This document shows positions 15,948 through 25,066 of a DNA stretch of 64,000 bases, one piece after another. The notes under the pieces are model-generated. The model saw only the letters and a list, made by a program, of their open reading frames with translations. It made no database searches and was not told where the DNA came from. Position 1 is the first letter of the stretch. Each line of letters begins with the position of its first letter. The DNA is from G965202665 sp965243835 (GTDB taxonomy: Bacteria; Actinomycetota; Acidimicrobiia; Spongiisociales; Spongiisociaceae): assembly GCA_965243835.1 (NCBI GenBank), contig OZ251578.1, positions 682,001-746,000 of the forward strand, read 5' to 3'. The position numbers and the translations under genes were made by a program.

Positions 15948-17633
15948 ATGATGCCGATATATTATACAGCATTTGCGCCTGTAACTATTCCTAGAGAACT
16001 AGGTATTTCAACCTTAGACCTGTTGAAGGTGCGTTTCTTGTTTACTCAGACTGGACTTCTTAATGTTACCCAATTCATCAGCGAAGCAAACAAACGAGGT
16101 ATCAAACTGTGCAAAATAGAAATGGAACAATTGTATTTGCAAGGATACTTAGTTCCTTTTTATCAAGGTATGGATGTCTCGGATGAGCCGAAGATATATA
16201 ATATTCCGCAACATACGGGCATAGCGTATGATATTGCTATAGCACATAGGCATAGCCAAATATATGATCCAGGCAAAAAAGATATTCGTAGTTGGTCTGA
16301 TGGAAATACAGGAGTATTTTACTCACATTATCAACTTATTGCGTTAAGGTTTTTACGAAAAATTTTAGCTGAAGCAACCTATAGTCTTGATAGTAATAAC
16401 AAGCGAGTATGCGATTTACCTTTATTAGATGAATATGAACAAGAGGCGTTAGATAGATTTAGATCATTGGCTATTGTCTTAGAAGTGTTATCACCTCGAT
16501 ATCGGAATCGTGTTGTGTGGAATAATATAATACCGAATAATATGAAAGATGAGTATTATGATTTTTTGCAAAATAGAAACCCGGTTATAGAGTCAGAATT
16601 GTTATCAATGGATCCTAAAATATTAGTGGAACAATCTAATCAATTGCTTGCTAATGCTCATCATTTTGACCCTCTGGGTAAATATCATCACGTAATTAAA
16701 ATATCTCGTCCAAGCCAGTGGCAGGAACTTAGATACGATGCTCTCTTAGCGCATGAGCAAAGGGTGGCAGCTGAAATGATATTACTATTCTTGGAAGACG
16801 AAGCTCTACACGGCCGTTCTCAGGAACTTAGAACACCGTCACCACTACAGGCAGACTGGGAACCACAACGCGATAGACTCAAAATAGGAGATCAACGTGA
16901 GCGTTCTGCAATCATCAGAACTTTTGATTTGAGTGATCGTCCTAGCCTATATTTTGCTGTAGAAGGCGAAACAGAGGTCACTATTATAAATATGATAAAT
17001 AAAGAAAAAGGCTATGATAAAAATACCTCCTTTGTTCGATTGTTTGATCTTAAGGGCGATAAAAAAGATCTTAAGTTACTAGCACATGCTGTTGCGGCTC
17101 CTTTTTTAGATTCCGATGTAATTGATGGAGATATTCGTTTGTTGTCTTATCCTACTGTTTTATTTACCGTTCTTGATCCAGATTCAAATTCATCCATATA
17201 TGATAAACGAGAAAAAATAATTGATTATGTTATGAAATCATTTCCTAGCGATTTTAGAACTAGTAGATTCAAAGAGGGATTACAAAATTTGATTTATGTA
17301 GAAGAGTGGGAGGAAGAATTCGAATTCGCTCACTTTAATGATGTTGAAATTATAGAGGCACTATCAAACTTATCTGTGCCAGATAATACTACCAAGGAAG
17401 AACTAATCTGCAGAGTTAAAAAATGTCGTATAGGGAGGGAAAATATAAAAACTGTTTGGGAAAATTGGGATAAAAAAATCAATAAAATTGAGCTTATAAA
17501 AGAATTATGGCAATTTGTAGAAAGTGATATACGTAATCCTAATAGGGAGCGTTGTATACCTATACTTGATGCATATGATAGGGCTATAAACATTGCGTAT
17601 AAAACGCGCAAGTCTACCGTTATATCGATTTAG
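15948..17633 (+). CDS. TOPRIM-domain protein of unknown function
   Basis: A 561-residue, AT-rich, probably acquired gene. The only fold I can place is a TOPRIM-like segment at about 334-415: AVEGETEV (glutamate near residue 339) and, about 70 residues later, TVLDPDS with D410 and D412. That spacing and the ExE/DxD residues resemble OLD-family nucleases, but no ABC ATPase is fused or adjacent. The 330-residue N-terminal part is helical and not recognised. Two tandem ATGs (15948, 15951) follow AGAAGG. It lies between two decayed copies of the nnrDE tail. A nuclease role in defence is plausible from the context, not shown. Confidence 0.7.
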   Translation: MMPIYYTAFAPVTIPRELGISTLDLLKVRFLFTQTGLLNVTQFISEANKRGIKLCKIEMEQLYLQGYLVPFYQGMDVSDEPKIYNIPQHTGIAYDIAIAHRHSQIYDPGKKDIRSWSDGNTGVFYSHYQLIALRFLRKILAEATYSLDSNNKRVCDLPLLDEYEQEALDRFRSLAIVLEVLSPRYRNRVVWNNIIPNNMKDEYYDFLQNRNPVIESELLSMDPKILVEQSNQLLANAHHFDPLGKYHHVIKISRPSQWQELRYDALLAHEQRVAAEMILLFLEDEALHGRSQELRTPSPLQADWEPQRDRLKIGDQRERSAIIRTFDLSDRPSLYFAVEGETEVTIINMINKEKGYDKNTSFVRLFDLKGDKKDLKLLAHAVAAPFLDSDVIDGDIRLLSYPTVLFTVLDPDSNSSIYDKREKIIDYVMKSFPSDFRTSRFKEGLQNLIYVEEWEEEFEFAHFNDVEIIEALSNLSVPDNTTKEELICRVKKCRIGRENIKTVWENWDKKINKIELIKELWQFVESDIRNPNRERCIPILDAYDRAINIAYKTRKSTVISI

Positions 17634-17804
17634 AGAATACAATATGGTGGTAGTAAATTTAGTTTGAAGGGGTCTGGAGGATTCAGCAACGGTTAGATTT
17701 TGGTGTGGTCGATAGTTGTAGCGTGAGGTGAGAGAGGGTGGGATAACGGATTGGCGACGGTGGAGCCTAGGGAGTGGGGGAAGGCGCCGCGTCCGATGCG
17801 GTTG

Positions 17805-18166
17805 TGGGATGGCCAACAAGCGTTCGGCGGGTTTCGGTGCTGGTGGTGGGCAGTTCGCGGTGTTTGGCAGGGGCGTCCGCTCTGCCCGCGGGGTGACGAC
17901 GGTTATGATGGTCTGCTCGTCTAGCGTAGAAGAGGGTGCGGAGGGCGGGCGGGCCCTGGCGTACCGTTGCGGTTCCTTGGTGGGGCTCCTGCCAGCGGAT
18001 GCCGACGCTCTGTAGGTGTTGGACGGCCGGGAGGTGCTGAGGGCTGGAGGCTGGTAACCGTTGGTATCGGCGATAATCCTGGCCGGAATGATCGCCGACT
18101 TCTGGGCACGCCCGCACCGCCACCCACCTAGCCCAACACCCACCCCGCCCAAAAATGTGCTAACCT
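17805..18166 (+). pseudogene. Decayed copy of the nnrDE dehydratase domain (copy 3)
   Basis: Long matches to nnrDE run in order through this stretch: TTCGGCGGGTTTCGGTGCTG (copy of 14991 on), GCGTAGAAGAGGGTGCGG (15108 on), GGGCTCCTGCCAGCGGATGC (15301 on), CTGGCCGGAATGATCGCC (15571 on), CACGCCCGCACCGCC (15644 on), and CGCCCAAAAATGTGCTAA, which mirrors the nnrDE stop region. It has deletions, frameshifts and stops. It thus spans the whole C-terminal domain. The rest of 17634-18211 is a short AT-rich lead-in and the promoter zone of the next gene. Confidence 0.8.
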
Positions 18167-18177
18167 GACTAAGCACG

Positions 18178-18190
18178 CGCATGCAATGCG
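18178..18190 (+). promoter_or_regulatory. Small inverted repeat upstream of the helicase operon
   Basis: CGCAT-GCA-ATGCG forms a short symmetric site 21 bp before the ATG at 18212, next to AGGAGGT at about 18199. Its position fits an operator over the start of the SNF2-Hsp70-methylase operon. Evidence is symmetry and place only. Confidence 0.3.
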
Positions 18191-18211
18191 TAGGCTATCA
18201 GGAGGTAAAAT

Positions 18212-21200
18212 ATGAAAATTCATGACAGAGTAATAGTCAAGGCCACAGGTGAACGCGGTGTTGTCGATGACATTAGAGAAGATTATGTCACGGTACTGAT
18301 CGGTAACGGTCCAGTCATTGTGCATATAAGTGGTATCGAGATAGCAGACAAGACCCCTTTACAACAGCTGGCCGATGGCGAGCTGGCCGATGGCCGTTCC
18401 TATGGTTTACGACTTCAAGCGGCATATCTCCAGCACGCTTACCAATATGATCCCAAATCCGGTCTGTCGAACGCTAGGATTGAACCAAAGCTATATCAAG
18501 TGTTTGTGGCTCATCGGGTGGCTAATTGCCTTTTCCCGCGCATGATACTAGCTGACGAAGTGGGTTTGGGGAAAACTATTGAAGCCGGGCTAATTATAAA
18601 AGAGCTCAGGGCGCGTCGGATAATAGACAGGGTTTTGATTATTTGTCCAGCTTCTCTACAAGCCCAGTGGGAATATGAGCTACGATCTAAGTTCAATGAA
18701 CCTTTTACCATTTTTGACAGCAATACAATCAAGTTTTTACGGAAGGATGGTAGTAACCCTTGGCTAAAACGAAATAATGTTATTGTTTCGAAGGACTTTG
18801 CTATTAGAGATGTCAATACAACCCAAATAGTAGAGGCGGAGTGGGATATGGTCGTTTTTGATGAAGCTCATCATGTTAGACGGAAAATGGTAGGTAAGAA
18901 ATCGATAAAAATAGAAGAGACTAAATTATATAAATTGGCCAATTTACTTAGAGATCAAATTTTTGGGCTATTGCTCCTAACGGCCACTCCTATGCAACTA
19001 CATCCATTCGAATTGTATTCGTTGATTGAACTTATAGATCCTAGCCTTTATAAGAACTTCGAGGAATTTGAGCGTTATAGAAAAGATATACCTCACCTCA
19101 ATAATTTGATGAAAGATTTATTGGAATGGGATACTGTAATTAGATCTGATAAAAAAAGGAAAATTGAAATACTAAACTTGGGAATGAGTTGGTTGGAAAA
19201 AGCCGATTTCGTTACCGGCAAAGACTTGGATGACCCCGTTCTTCGTCAGAGAATTATAACAAATCTAGTAAACAGGCATCCGGTTGCACAAACCCTTATT
19301 CGTAACCGTAAGGCCACGGTGGGTGGATTCATGGAACGAAAATCCCGTCGTATACCAGTAGAACTGACCACCGAAGAATATAGTATATATCAAGATGTAA
19401 CTCATTATATACGATTTGGATACGATCGGGCTAGCAAAGAAAAAAAGAGGGAGGTGGGTTTTCGTATGGCTACTTATCAGAGACTACTGACGAGTAGCTC
19501 GTACGCCCTTCGTGAAAGTTTTGAGAATAGGATCCAAAAACTTCAATCCATAGATGATTCGGTAACTAAACGTACAACTGTTAGTAAAGAAAAACTGGAG
19601 CAGTTGCGAGAGTCGGAGGATATTTCATTGGAATTTAATAATCTAGAACAGACATCGTTAAATAAACAAGAGCGAGATTTTGAGATACTAGAATTAAAGA
19701 AGTTTATTAAGAGATTGAGCCAAATAAGCGATTCCAAGGCGGACTGTTTGGTGAACGATATAGTGATGAATATTTTAGAAAGACAACCCAAAGAGAAAAT
19801 TCTAATTTTTACAGGGTTCGTTAATACTCAAAAATTTCTACAAAAAATTTTGCAAGGAATGGATTATACTGTAGCTATATTTAACGGAGGAATGAATCTA
19901 AAAGAAAAGGAAAATGCCGTCCAGTATTTTAGGGATAAGGCACAGATAATGATTACTACCGAGGCAGGTGGCGAGGGTCGCAATTTTCAGTTTGCTCATA
20001 TTATGGTCAATTATGATTTACCTTGGAATCCGATGAAAGTCGAACAACGAATAGGGCGTCTTGATCGTATTGGACAAACTAAATCGGTACAGATATATAA
20101 TTTGTATAACGAGGGAACTTTAGAAGAAAGAATTTTAGATGTATTGGAATTTCGTATACAGCTATTTACTGAATCTGTAGGTTCTCTCGATCCAATTTTG
20201 GGGAAAATAGAAAGAGAAATCGAACGTATCGTAGTTGAACATATGAGCAACCTGGATCAATATATGGACGATTTTGAGCGTAATATTGAACAAGAAGTTA
20301 AGGAGGCTCGGTTAAGGGAAGAATTATTGGCGGATTTTATTTTGGACGATAGAAGTTTTAGAAAAGACGAGGCAAATGAGTTACTGGAACAAGATACTTT
20401 AGCGGATTATAGTGATCTAAAGCAGTTTGTATCTGATGCCCTCGGTTTTTATGGTGGTCGTATTGAAGAGCGCAGTAACGGGATAATCCCTTTATCTCTT
20501 TCTCCCAAGTTGGCTAAGCGTATCAAAGCCAATAATGATGTTACTCAAGGCCTGTTTGATCCTCAAAAGGCTATCGAACGTGAAGACCTTGACTTTTTTA
20601 CATTCGATCATAAGTTGATAAACTCGCTAATGACTTATGTTGGTAAAAAGGGTGGAATTACAGGCGTCCGTAAAATTTCGAATCAACATAGGAGGGTGGC
20701 AGTTGAGATAATATATGCCACAGTGAGCCAGGGCGGAACTCGCCCTGCTGGTCAAATTATTCGTCATGTTATAGATAAGGACCTTCAAGTTGTCAGTGAA
20801 GTTTTAGTAAAAATGCCTCCTCTTGGTGAATCCAGCACTGCTAAAATACCGAGATGGCTTCCCACTGCTATTAAGGTTAGTAAGGAAATGGCAATCGAGG
20901 ATTTAAAGAAATTTCGTCAAAGTATTTTGGACAATGACTACCCTGAAAGGAGGAAGTGGGTAGAAAAATTCCATCGTATATATGCTCACAAGCAAGAGCA
21001 ATTACGAGCAAGGATCGAGAAAGAGAAAGTCTGGATTGAGGCAGTAGAAATTTCTGGATCTAAAGAGCAGAGGAAAATATTATCGGCCCGTCGAGGTTTG
21101 TTGCGTCGTTTAGAAAGCGATATACTAGATTTGGATAAAGAGCTGGGATCAAAAATTAGAGAGTTGGAAGTATCTGCGGATGTAAGCCAGACCGTTATAG

Positions 21201-21226
21201 CGGCTGGACTGGTGGTTGGCGGATGA
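18212..21226 (+). CDS. SNF2/RapA-like helicase-type ATPase
   Basis: A 1004-residue superfamily 2 motor. The first 45 residues (KIHDRVIVKATGERGVV...) resemble the small beta-barrel at the N terminus of RapA. Motor lobe 1 has the Walker A ADEVGLGKT (114-122), DEAH (217-220) and TATP (257-260); lobe 2 has TTEAGGEGRNFQ (582-593) and EQRIGRLDRIGQ (611-622). A coiled-coil-rich insert (about 430-510) and a 370-residue C-terminal region of unknown fold follow. It should translocate on double-stranded DNA. A strong AGGAGGT precedes the ATG. Its last four bases overlap the Hsp70-like gene. It is AT-rich relative to the core genome. DISARM DrmD is the nearest known analogue in size and type. Confidence 0.88.
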   Translation: MKIHDRVIVKATGERGVVDDIREDYVTVLIGNGPVIVHISGIEIADKTPLQQLADGELADGRSYGLRLQAAYLQHAYQYDPKSGLSNARIEPKLYQVFVAHRVANCLFPRMILADEVGLGKTIEAGLIIKELRARRIIDRVLIICPASLQAQWEYELRSKFNEPFTIFDSNTIKFLRKDGSNPWLKRNNVIVSKDFAIRDVNTTQIVEAEWDMVVFDEAHHVRRKMVGKKSIKIEETKLYKLANLLRDQIFGLLLLTATPMQLHPFELYSLIELIDPSLYKNFEEFERYRKDIPHLNNLMKDLLEWDTVIRSDKKRKIEILNLGMSWLEKADFVTGKDLDDPVLRQRIITNLVNRHPVAQTLIRNRKATVGGFMERKSRRIPVELTTEEYSIYQDVTHYIRFGYDRASKEKKREVGFRMATYQRLLTSSSYALRESFENRIQKLQSIDDSVTKRTTVSKEKLEQLRESEDISLEFNNLEQTSLNKQERDFEILELKKFIKRLSQISDSKADCLVNDIVMNILERQPKEKILIFTGFVNTQKFLQKILQGMDYTVAIFNGGMNLKEKENAVQYFRDKAQIMITTEAGGEGRNFQFAHIMVNYDLPWNPMKVEQRIGRLDRIGQTKSVQIYNLYNEGTLEERILDVLEFRIQLFTESVGSLDPILGKIEREIERIVVEHMSNLDQYMDDFERNIEQEVKEARLREELLADFILDDRSFRKDEANELLEQDTLADYSDLKQFVSDALGFYGGRIEERSNGIIPLSLSPKLAKRIKANNDVTQGLFDPQKAIEREDLDFFTFDHKLINSLMTYVGKKGGITGVRKISNQHRRVAVEIIYATVSQGGTRPAGQIIRHVIDKDLQVVSEVLVKMPPLGESSTAKIPRWLPTAIKVSKEMAIEDLKKFRQSILDNDYPERRKWVEKFHRIYAHKQEQLRARIEKEKVWIEAVEISGSKEQRKILSARRGLLRRLESDILDLDKELGSKIRELEVSADVSQTVIAAGLVVGG

Positions 21227-22572
21227 ATCATCCAGTTGCTTATGGTATCGATTTTGGTACGACGAATAGTTCTATATCTATTGCCTATGGTAATGGTCAT
21301 ATAAGCGTGGTTGATATAGAAGCAACATCGGCGATGCCCAACAGCTTACCTTCCGTATGTTATTTGCATCGTGATGATGATAATTTGGATTTGGCTGGAC
21401 GATCGGCGATAGAAGAGTTCCTTGTAACCGGATCTCATAGCACGATTTGTGGAAGATGCTCACTGGTCAGAAGGACTAAAATGGGAATATTTACCGATTG
21501 TAAACAATATCGAACTGGTGGGGGGTGTCAGGATTCTCGATTGGTAAGTGGTTTGAAAGGCCATCTTGTCAGCCAAATTGCTACCACGCATTCGTGGGCT
21601 AACACTTTCGACTTGGAAGATTTAGTGGCTGTTATATTAGGCAATCTTAAAAATCGAGCGGACGAACTGACTAATAATGAAATAAGCCGAGTTGTTGTTG
21701 GTTATCCGGTGGTTTTTACCGGTGCAGAAGGGAATAATTATGAGGAACTTCAGGATCGTGCCCTCGCGAAAGTTGAAGGAGCAGCTAAACGAGCTGGATT
21801 TTACGAGATAGAACTCTTCCCTGAGCCAGCGGCCGTTTTATTAGGCCAATACTTAGATGAAGGATTCTCTTTAGCTGTTGATTTTGGAGGGGGAACATAT
21901 GACGTAGCGGTTCTTGCAATTGATGATGGGGAAGCAGAAGTAGTTGCTTTACAAGGCGCGGCAGTGGGCGGTGAAATATTTGATGCTTTGATATTTGATA
22001 ATGTATTAGCTGATGCTGTTGGAATCAATCAGTTGTCTAGTGGTAAGAAGTTGCCAAAATGGATTTCTCAGGGGATGCGCACGTTAACGGGAATACCCTC
22101 GCTTTTAAGAGACAAAAATCTCCTTTCTGCTTTACACCTGTTTGCCGATAGTGGTGCCGACGTTAGTATCATTGATGAAATACTGCGCGGTGGGCAAGCC
22201 TTTAATTTTTATAAAACCATTGAGGGTGCTAAGATCGATCTGTCGGAGAAGTCGACAGCTAGTATTGATTTTTACTTCCCTGACAGCGGCATCAATATCT
22301 CGCAGGAAATCCGCCGTAAGGATTTTGAGAATTGGATTTCTCCGTACTTGGATAAAGTAGATGAGGCCACGATGTCGGCTTTGGTAGAAGCGGGTATCAC
22401 ACATGAACAGTTACATACTGTGTTGCGAACCGGTGGTTCATCTCAGATACCGCAGTTTATCAATAGGTTAGAAAGAAAGTTTCCAAAAGCAGAAATTCAG
22501 GAGCGCCCCGCTTTCACATCTGTAGCATATGGGTTAGGCATCCACGCACTGGAGGTATGGGGCAATGACTGA
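21223..22572 (+). CDS. Hsp70/actin-fold ATPase with a four-cysteine insert
   Basis: A 449-residue Hsp70-family nucleotide-binding domain: phosphate-1 loop YGIDFGTTNSS (7-17), EPAAVL (201-206), phosphate-2 loop VDFGGGTYDVAV (219-230) and adenosine motif RTGGSSQIPQF near residue 408. DnaK-type proteins are over 600 residues; here the peptide-binding domain is absent. An insert at about 72-105 has four cysteines (C76, C79, C93, C102) that could bind zinc. The start overlaps the helicase stop (ATGA). It is likely a regulatory or assembly ATPase for the helicase-methylase complex rather than a general chaperone; that role is inferred from the operon. Confidence 0.85.
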   Translation: MNHPVAYGIDFGTTNSSISIAYGNGHISVVDIEATSAMPNSLPSVCYLHRDDDNLDLAGRSAIEEFLVTGSHSTICGRCSLVRRTKMGIFTDCKQYRTGGGCQDSRLVSGLKGHLVSQIATTHSWANTFDLEDLVAVILGNLKNRADELTNNEISRVVVGYPVVFTGAEGNNYEELQDRALAKVEGAAKRAGFYEIELFPEPAAVLLGQYLDEGFSLAVDFGGGTYDVAVLAIDDGEAEVVALQGAAVGGEIFDALIFDNVLADAVGINQLSSGKKLPKWISQGMRTLTGIPSLLRDKNLLSALHLFADSGADVSIIDEILRGGQAFNFYKTIEGAKIDLSEKSTASIDFYFPDSGINISQEIRRKDFENWISPYLDKVDEATMSALVEAGITHEQLHTVLRTGGSSQIPQFINRLERKFPKAEIQERPAFTSVAYGLGIHALEVWGND

Positions 22573-23743
22573 CGGTAAGAAGCCGCGCCCGCGTAAGAAG
22601 GTTCCTACGCTACAGGAACTTGATGATATGTCGGAAGGAGGGACTGGGCAATCAGTGACCTCGGGCAAGGGCAAACCGACCAGTTCAACGAACCGTAGAA
22701 ATATACGGATTCGTAAGGGCGTAGGCCGGAACAAGAAAGTGGTCAACGCTCCCCCCGCAAAGCCCAAATCCAAGTCTGCTTCCAAACCGGATAAGGCCGA
22801 AACCACCGCCAAGCAGTCGGATAGTACTAGTTCTAGAACACGGGTAACCTCCGTTAAAGTCAAGAAATCAACTTCTAGGAGCCAAAGCAAACCACCCGCA
22901 CCTGAGTCGTCGCAGTCGTCCGGAGGAAGTGGTCGCACCCCTCCGCCGCCCCCAAAGACACCACCAGCATCTGAGCCTCCGGAGCCATCCCCTAAGCAAA
23001 GCAAAGACGAATACGCTCGCACTATGGCACTTTACAAAGCTGAAGAAGAATGGGGACATCAGATGGGCGATTTTGATCGGTTGCCTAATGATGGTGGTCG
23101 TAACAGAGCCTACGAATCAAAATGCGTTGGATGCGGTCGGCGAGCAATAGCAAAGGTTCAGTATCTCGAAAACTATTCAGACGTGCAGGGAGTACCAGGA
23201 TGGCATGGAGATGCGACTGAGGGACCTTGTTCTCCTAAGCCTCGTCGTAGGACTGTTCATAAGACTGATACGGACAAGCGACCTGACACTAAGTCTGGAA
23301 AAGATCCAGTCTCTCGGCAGGACAGTGTAAAGTCATCCGGTGGGTCAACCAGTGGATACCAAAAGGGTTCTCCTTCTCCTAGTTCTTCACGGAGACCTAT
23401 GAAATCGAGCAGGTTGAAAAAATCCATACGTAATCGGGTTCGTACGTTACCAGCCGGGTTAAAGATTCCTAAACCATCTCCAGAACGTATCCTAGGTAAT
23501 AAAGCTCGCGACGAAGCGCGCCGTAAGGCTAAAGAAAGAGGGCATAGGATAAGTGAATTTATCCTATTTGCCTATCCTGAGGTTGAGGGCTATATAGTGT
23601 ATCGGGGTCGGTGTGGGAAATGCCATCGGGTAGCGTTGGGGATGGTTAAGCAACACTCGGATGAGGCGGGTAAATCAGGAAGCATTTTGGTGTCCGGGGA
23701 TGCACTCCAACACCGGTGTTCAGGGTCCAGTGTGAAGAGGTGA
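22565..23743 (+). CDS. Basic, disordered protein with two zinc-knuckle-like motifs
   Basis: A 392-residue protein with no family I recognise. Residues 1-150 and 230-320 are Lys/Arg/Ser/Pro-rich and look disordered. Two short ordered islands each contain a CxxC pair and a later cysteine: C187-x2-C190...C222, and C350-x2-C353...H383/C385. Both lie after a hydrophobic/aromatic stretch, suggesting a repeated zinc-binding module. The high basic charge suggests nucleic-acid binding. The start overlaps the Hsp70-like gene by eight bases and the stop is four bases before the methylase, so it belongs to the same transcript. It may be the DNA-recognition or scaffold subunit. Confidence 0.7.
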   Translation: MTDGKKPRPRKKVPTLQELDDMSEGGTGQSVTSGKGKPTSSTNRRNIRIRKGVGRNKKVVNAPPAKPKSKSASKPDKAETTAKQSDSTSSRTRVTSVKVKKSTSRSQSKPPAPESSQSSGGSGRTPPPPPKTPPASEPPEPSPKQSKDEYARTMALYKAEEEWGHQMGDFDRLPNDGGRNRAYESKCVGCGRRAIAKVQYLENYSDVQGVPGWHGDATEGPCSPKPRRRTVHKTDTDKRPDTKSGKDPVSRQDSVKSSGGSTSGYQKGSPSPSSSRRPMKSSRLKKSIRNRVRTLPAGLKIPKPSPERILGNKARDEARRKAKERGHRISEFILFAYPEVEGYIVYRGRCGKCHRVALGMVKQHSDEAGKSGSILVSGDALQHRCSGSSVKR

Positions 23744-23747
23744 TACT

Positions 23748-24932
23748 GTGAAAGGTGGTCATCTGTCGGTTGCGGATAAAGAAGCTGGGACTCCCTGGGA
23801 GGTTCGGGAGTTTTGGACGGCGCAACAGCGGCAGGGGCATAGTCTGCACGAGATCAGTTATCGGGCCTGCTTCAAACCGCAGTTGCCGGAGTATTTTATT
23901 GATCGTTATACAGAACCCGGTGATCTGGTGGCGGACCCGTTTCTGGGGCGCGGCACTACGCCTCTCCAAGCGCATCTTATGGGGCGGCGGGCAACAGGAA
24001 GCGATGTCAATCCTCTGTGTGTTATGTTGGCGCGTCCGAGATTTGATCCTCCGTCTCTGGAAGCGGCGGAAAGCCGGTTGCGAGATGTGCTGGATAACAC
24101 CAATGATCAAACTGTCAGTAGTTCTACAGATGATCTGTTTGCCTTCTACCATCCTGAGACCCTGTCGCAGTTGTTAGCTCTCAGGCAGTGGTTTATCGAC
24201 AGACAAGCTAGTGGCGAGTTTGACCGCATAGATGATTGGCTCCGTATGGTATGCTTGAATCGCCTCAGTGGGCACTCGCCGGGATTTTTTTCCGTGCGTA
24301 CTATGCCTCCTAACCAGGCAGTATCCGCTGAGTCGCAACGCCGTATAAATGAGCGAACGGGACAAAAGCCTGAAGCGAAAGATATTGTTGATATTGTGAT
24401 GCGGAAATCCAGGTCGCTTTTGCGATCGGGATATCCCGGCTCCCAGCCACTTCCTTTTGGGGACTCTTTACCGGCTCCGTTGTTAAGCACTACTACGGCT
24501 AACGACCTTGCTTATCTTGGTGAAGCCTCGGTTGATCTTGTCGTAACTTCACCGCCTTTCCTTAATATTGTGGATTATCGTAAAGATAACTGGCTTCGGT
24601 GTTGGTTCGCCGATATTGATACTGACAACGTCCGGATTAGCGGCTACTCCTCGGTCGAGGAATGGCGTTCTTTTGTACACGAAGCTTTAGAAGAGTTATG
24701 CCGCGTTGTTAAAAAGGGAGGGAATATAGCCTTTGAGGTAGGAGAGGTACGCAATGGCAAGGTAGAACTGGAAGAAGAAGTGATACGGGCTACGGAAGAT
24801 TTACCGCTCGTTTTACAATCAGTGCTAGTCAACCAACAAAAATTCACAAAAACATCCAACCTATGGGGTATTAACAATAACACAGGCGGAACCAATACCA
24901 ACCGTGTTGTCCTACTAGAGAGGTCAGACTAA
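23748..24932 (+). CDS. DNA amino-methyltransferase
   Basis: A 394-residue AdoMet-dependent methylase. The AdoMet motif DPFLGRGTT (63-71) comes first, preceded by a motif-X-like segment; the catalytic motif TSPPF (267-271) follows about 200 residues later, and VVKKGGNIAFEVGE is the following strand. TSPPF and the layout suggest N4-cytosine or N6-adenine methylation. GTG start with AAGAGGTG just upstream, four bases after the zinc-knuckle gene. It lacks an obvious restriction subunit of its own class, so it probably marks host DNA for the helicase system. The final TAA overlaps a further ATG. Confidence 0.88.
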   Translation: MKGGHLSVADKEAGTPWEVREFWTAQQRQGHSLHEISYRACFKPQLPEYFIDRYTEPGDLVADPFLGRGTTPLQAHLMGRRATGSDVNPLCVMLARPRFDPPSLEAAESRLRDVLDNTNDQTVSSSTDDLFAFYHPETLSQLLALRQWFIDRQASGEFDRIDDWLRMVCLNRLSGHSPGFFSVRTMPPNQAVSAESQRRINERTGQKPEAKDIVDIVMRKSRSLLRSGYPGSQPLPFGDSLPAPLLSTTTANDLAYLGEASVDLVVTSPPFLNIVDYRKDNWLRCWFADIDTDNVRISGYSSVEEWRSFVHEALEELCRVVKKGGNIAFEVGEVRNGKVELEEEVIRATEDLPLVLQSVLVNQQKFTKTSNLWGINNNTGGTNTNRVVLLERSD

Positions 24933-25066
24933 TGGTTCAACTTTATGCCAGATCTAAGAGTGCTGGTAAGCGAGATTTGCTAGTTACAGGTACGGTGTTG
25001 CCTACGACTGGTGGTTGTGAACCGGTGCATAGCCTCGGACGGGGACGACTGGTCTCTCCCATCTGA
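24932..25066 (+). pseudogene. Truncated fifth ORF of the helicase-methylase operon
   Basis: The ATG shares a base with the methylase stop (TAATG), as in translational coupling. It opens MVQLYARSKSAGKRDLLVTG in DNA like the rest of the operon; then, at about 25000, composition turns sharply GC-rich and the frame ends after 44 codons. I read it as the N-terminal stump of a lost operon member, cut by an insertion or recombination. It could instead be a real small protein. Confidence 0.4.

Noticed and set aside
18212..24932. Assignment of the operon to DISARM
   Set aside because: Only the SNF2 motor and a methylase agree; drmA, drmB and drmC are not present.
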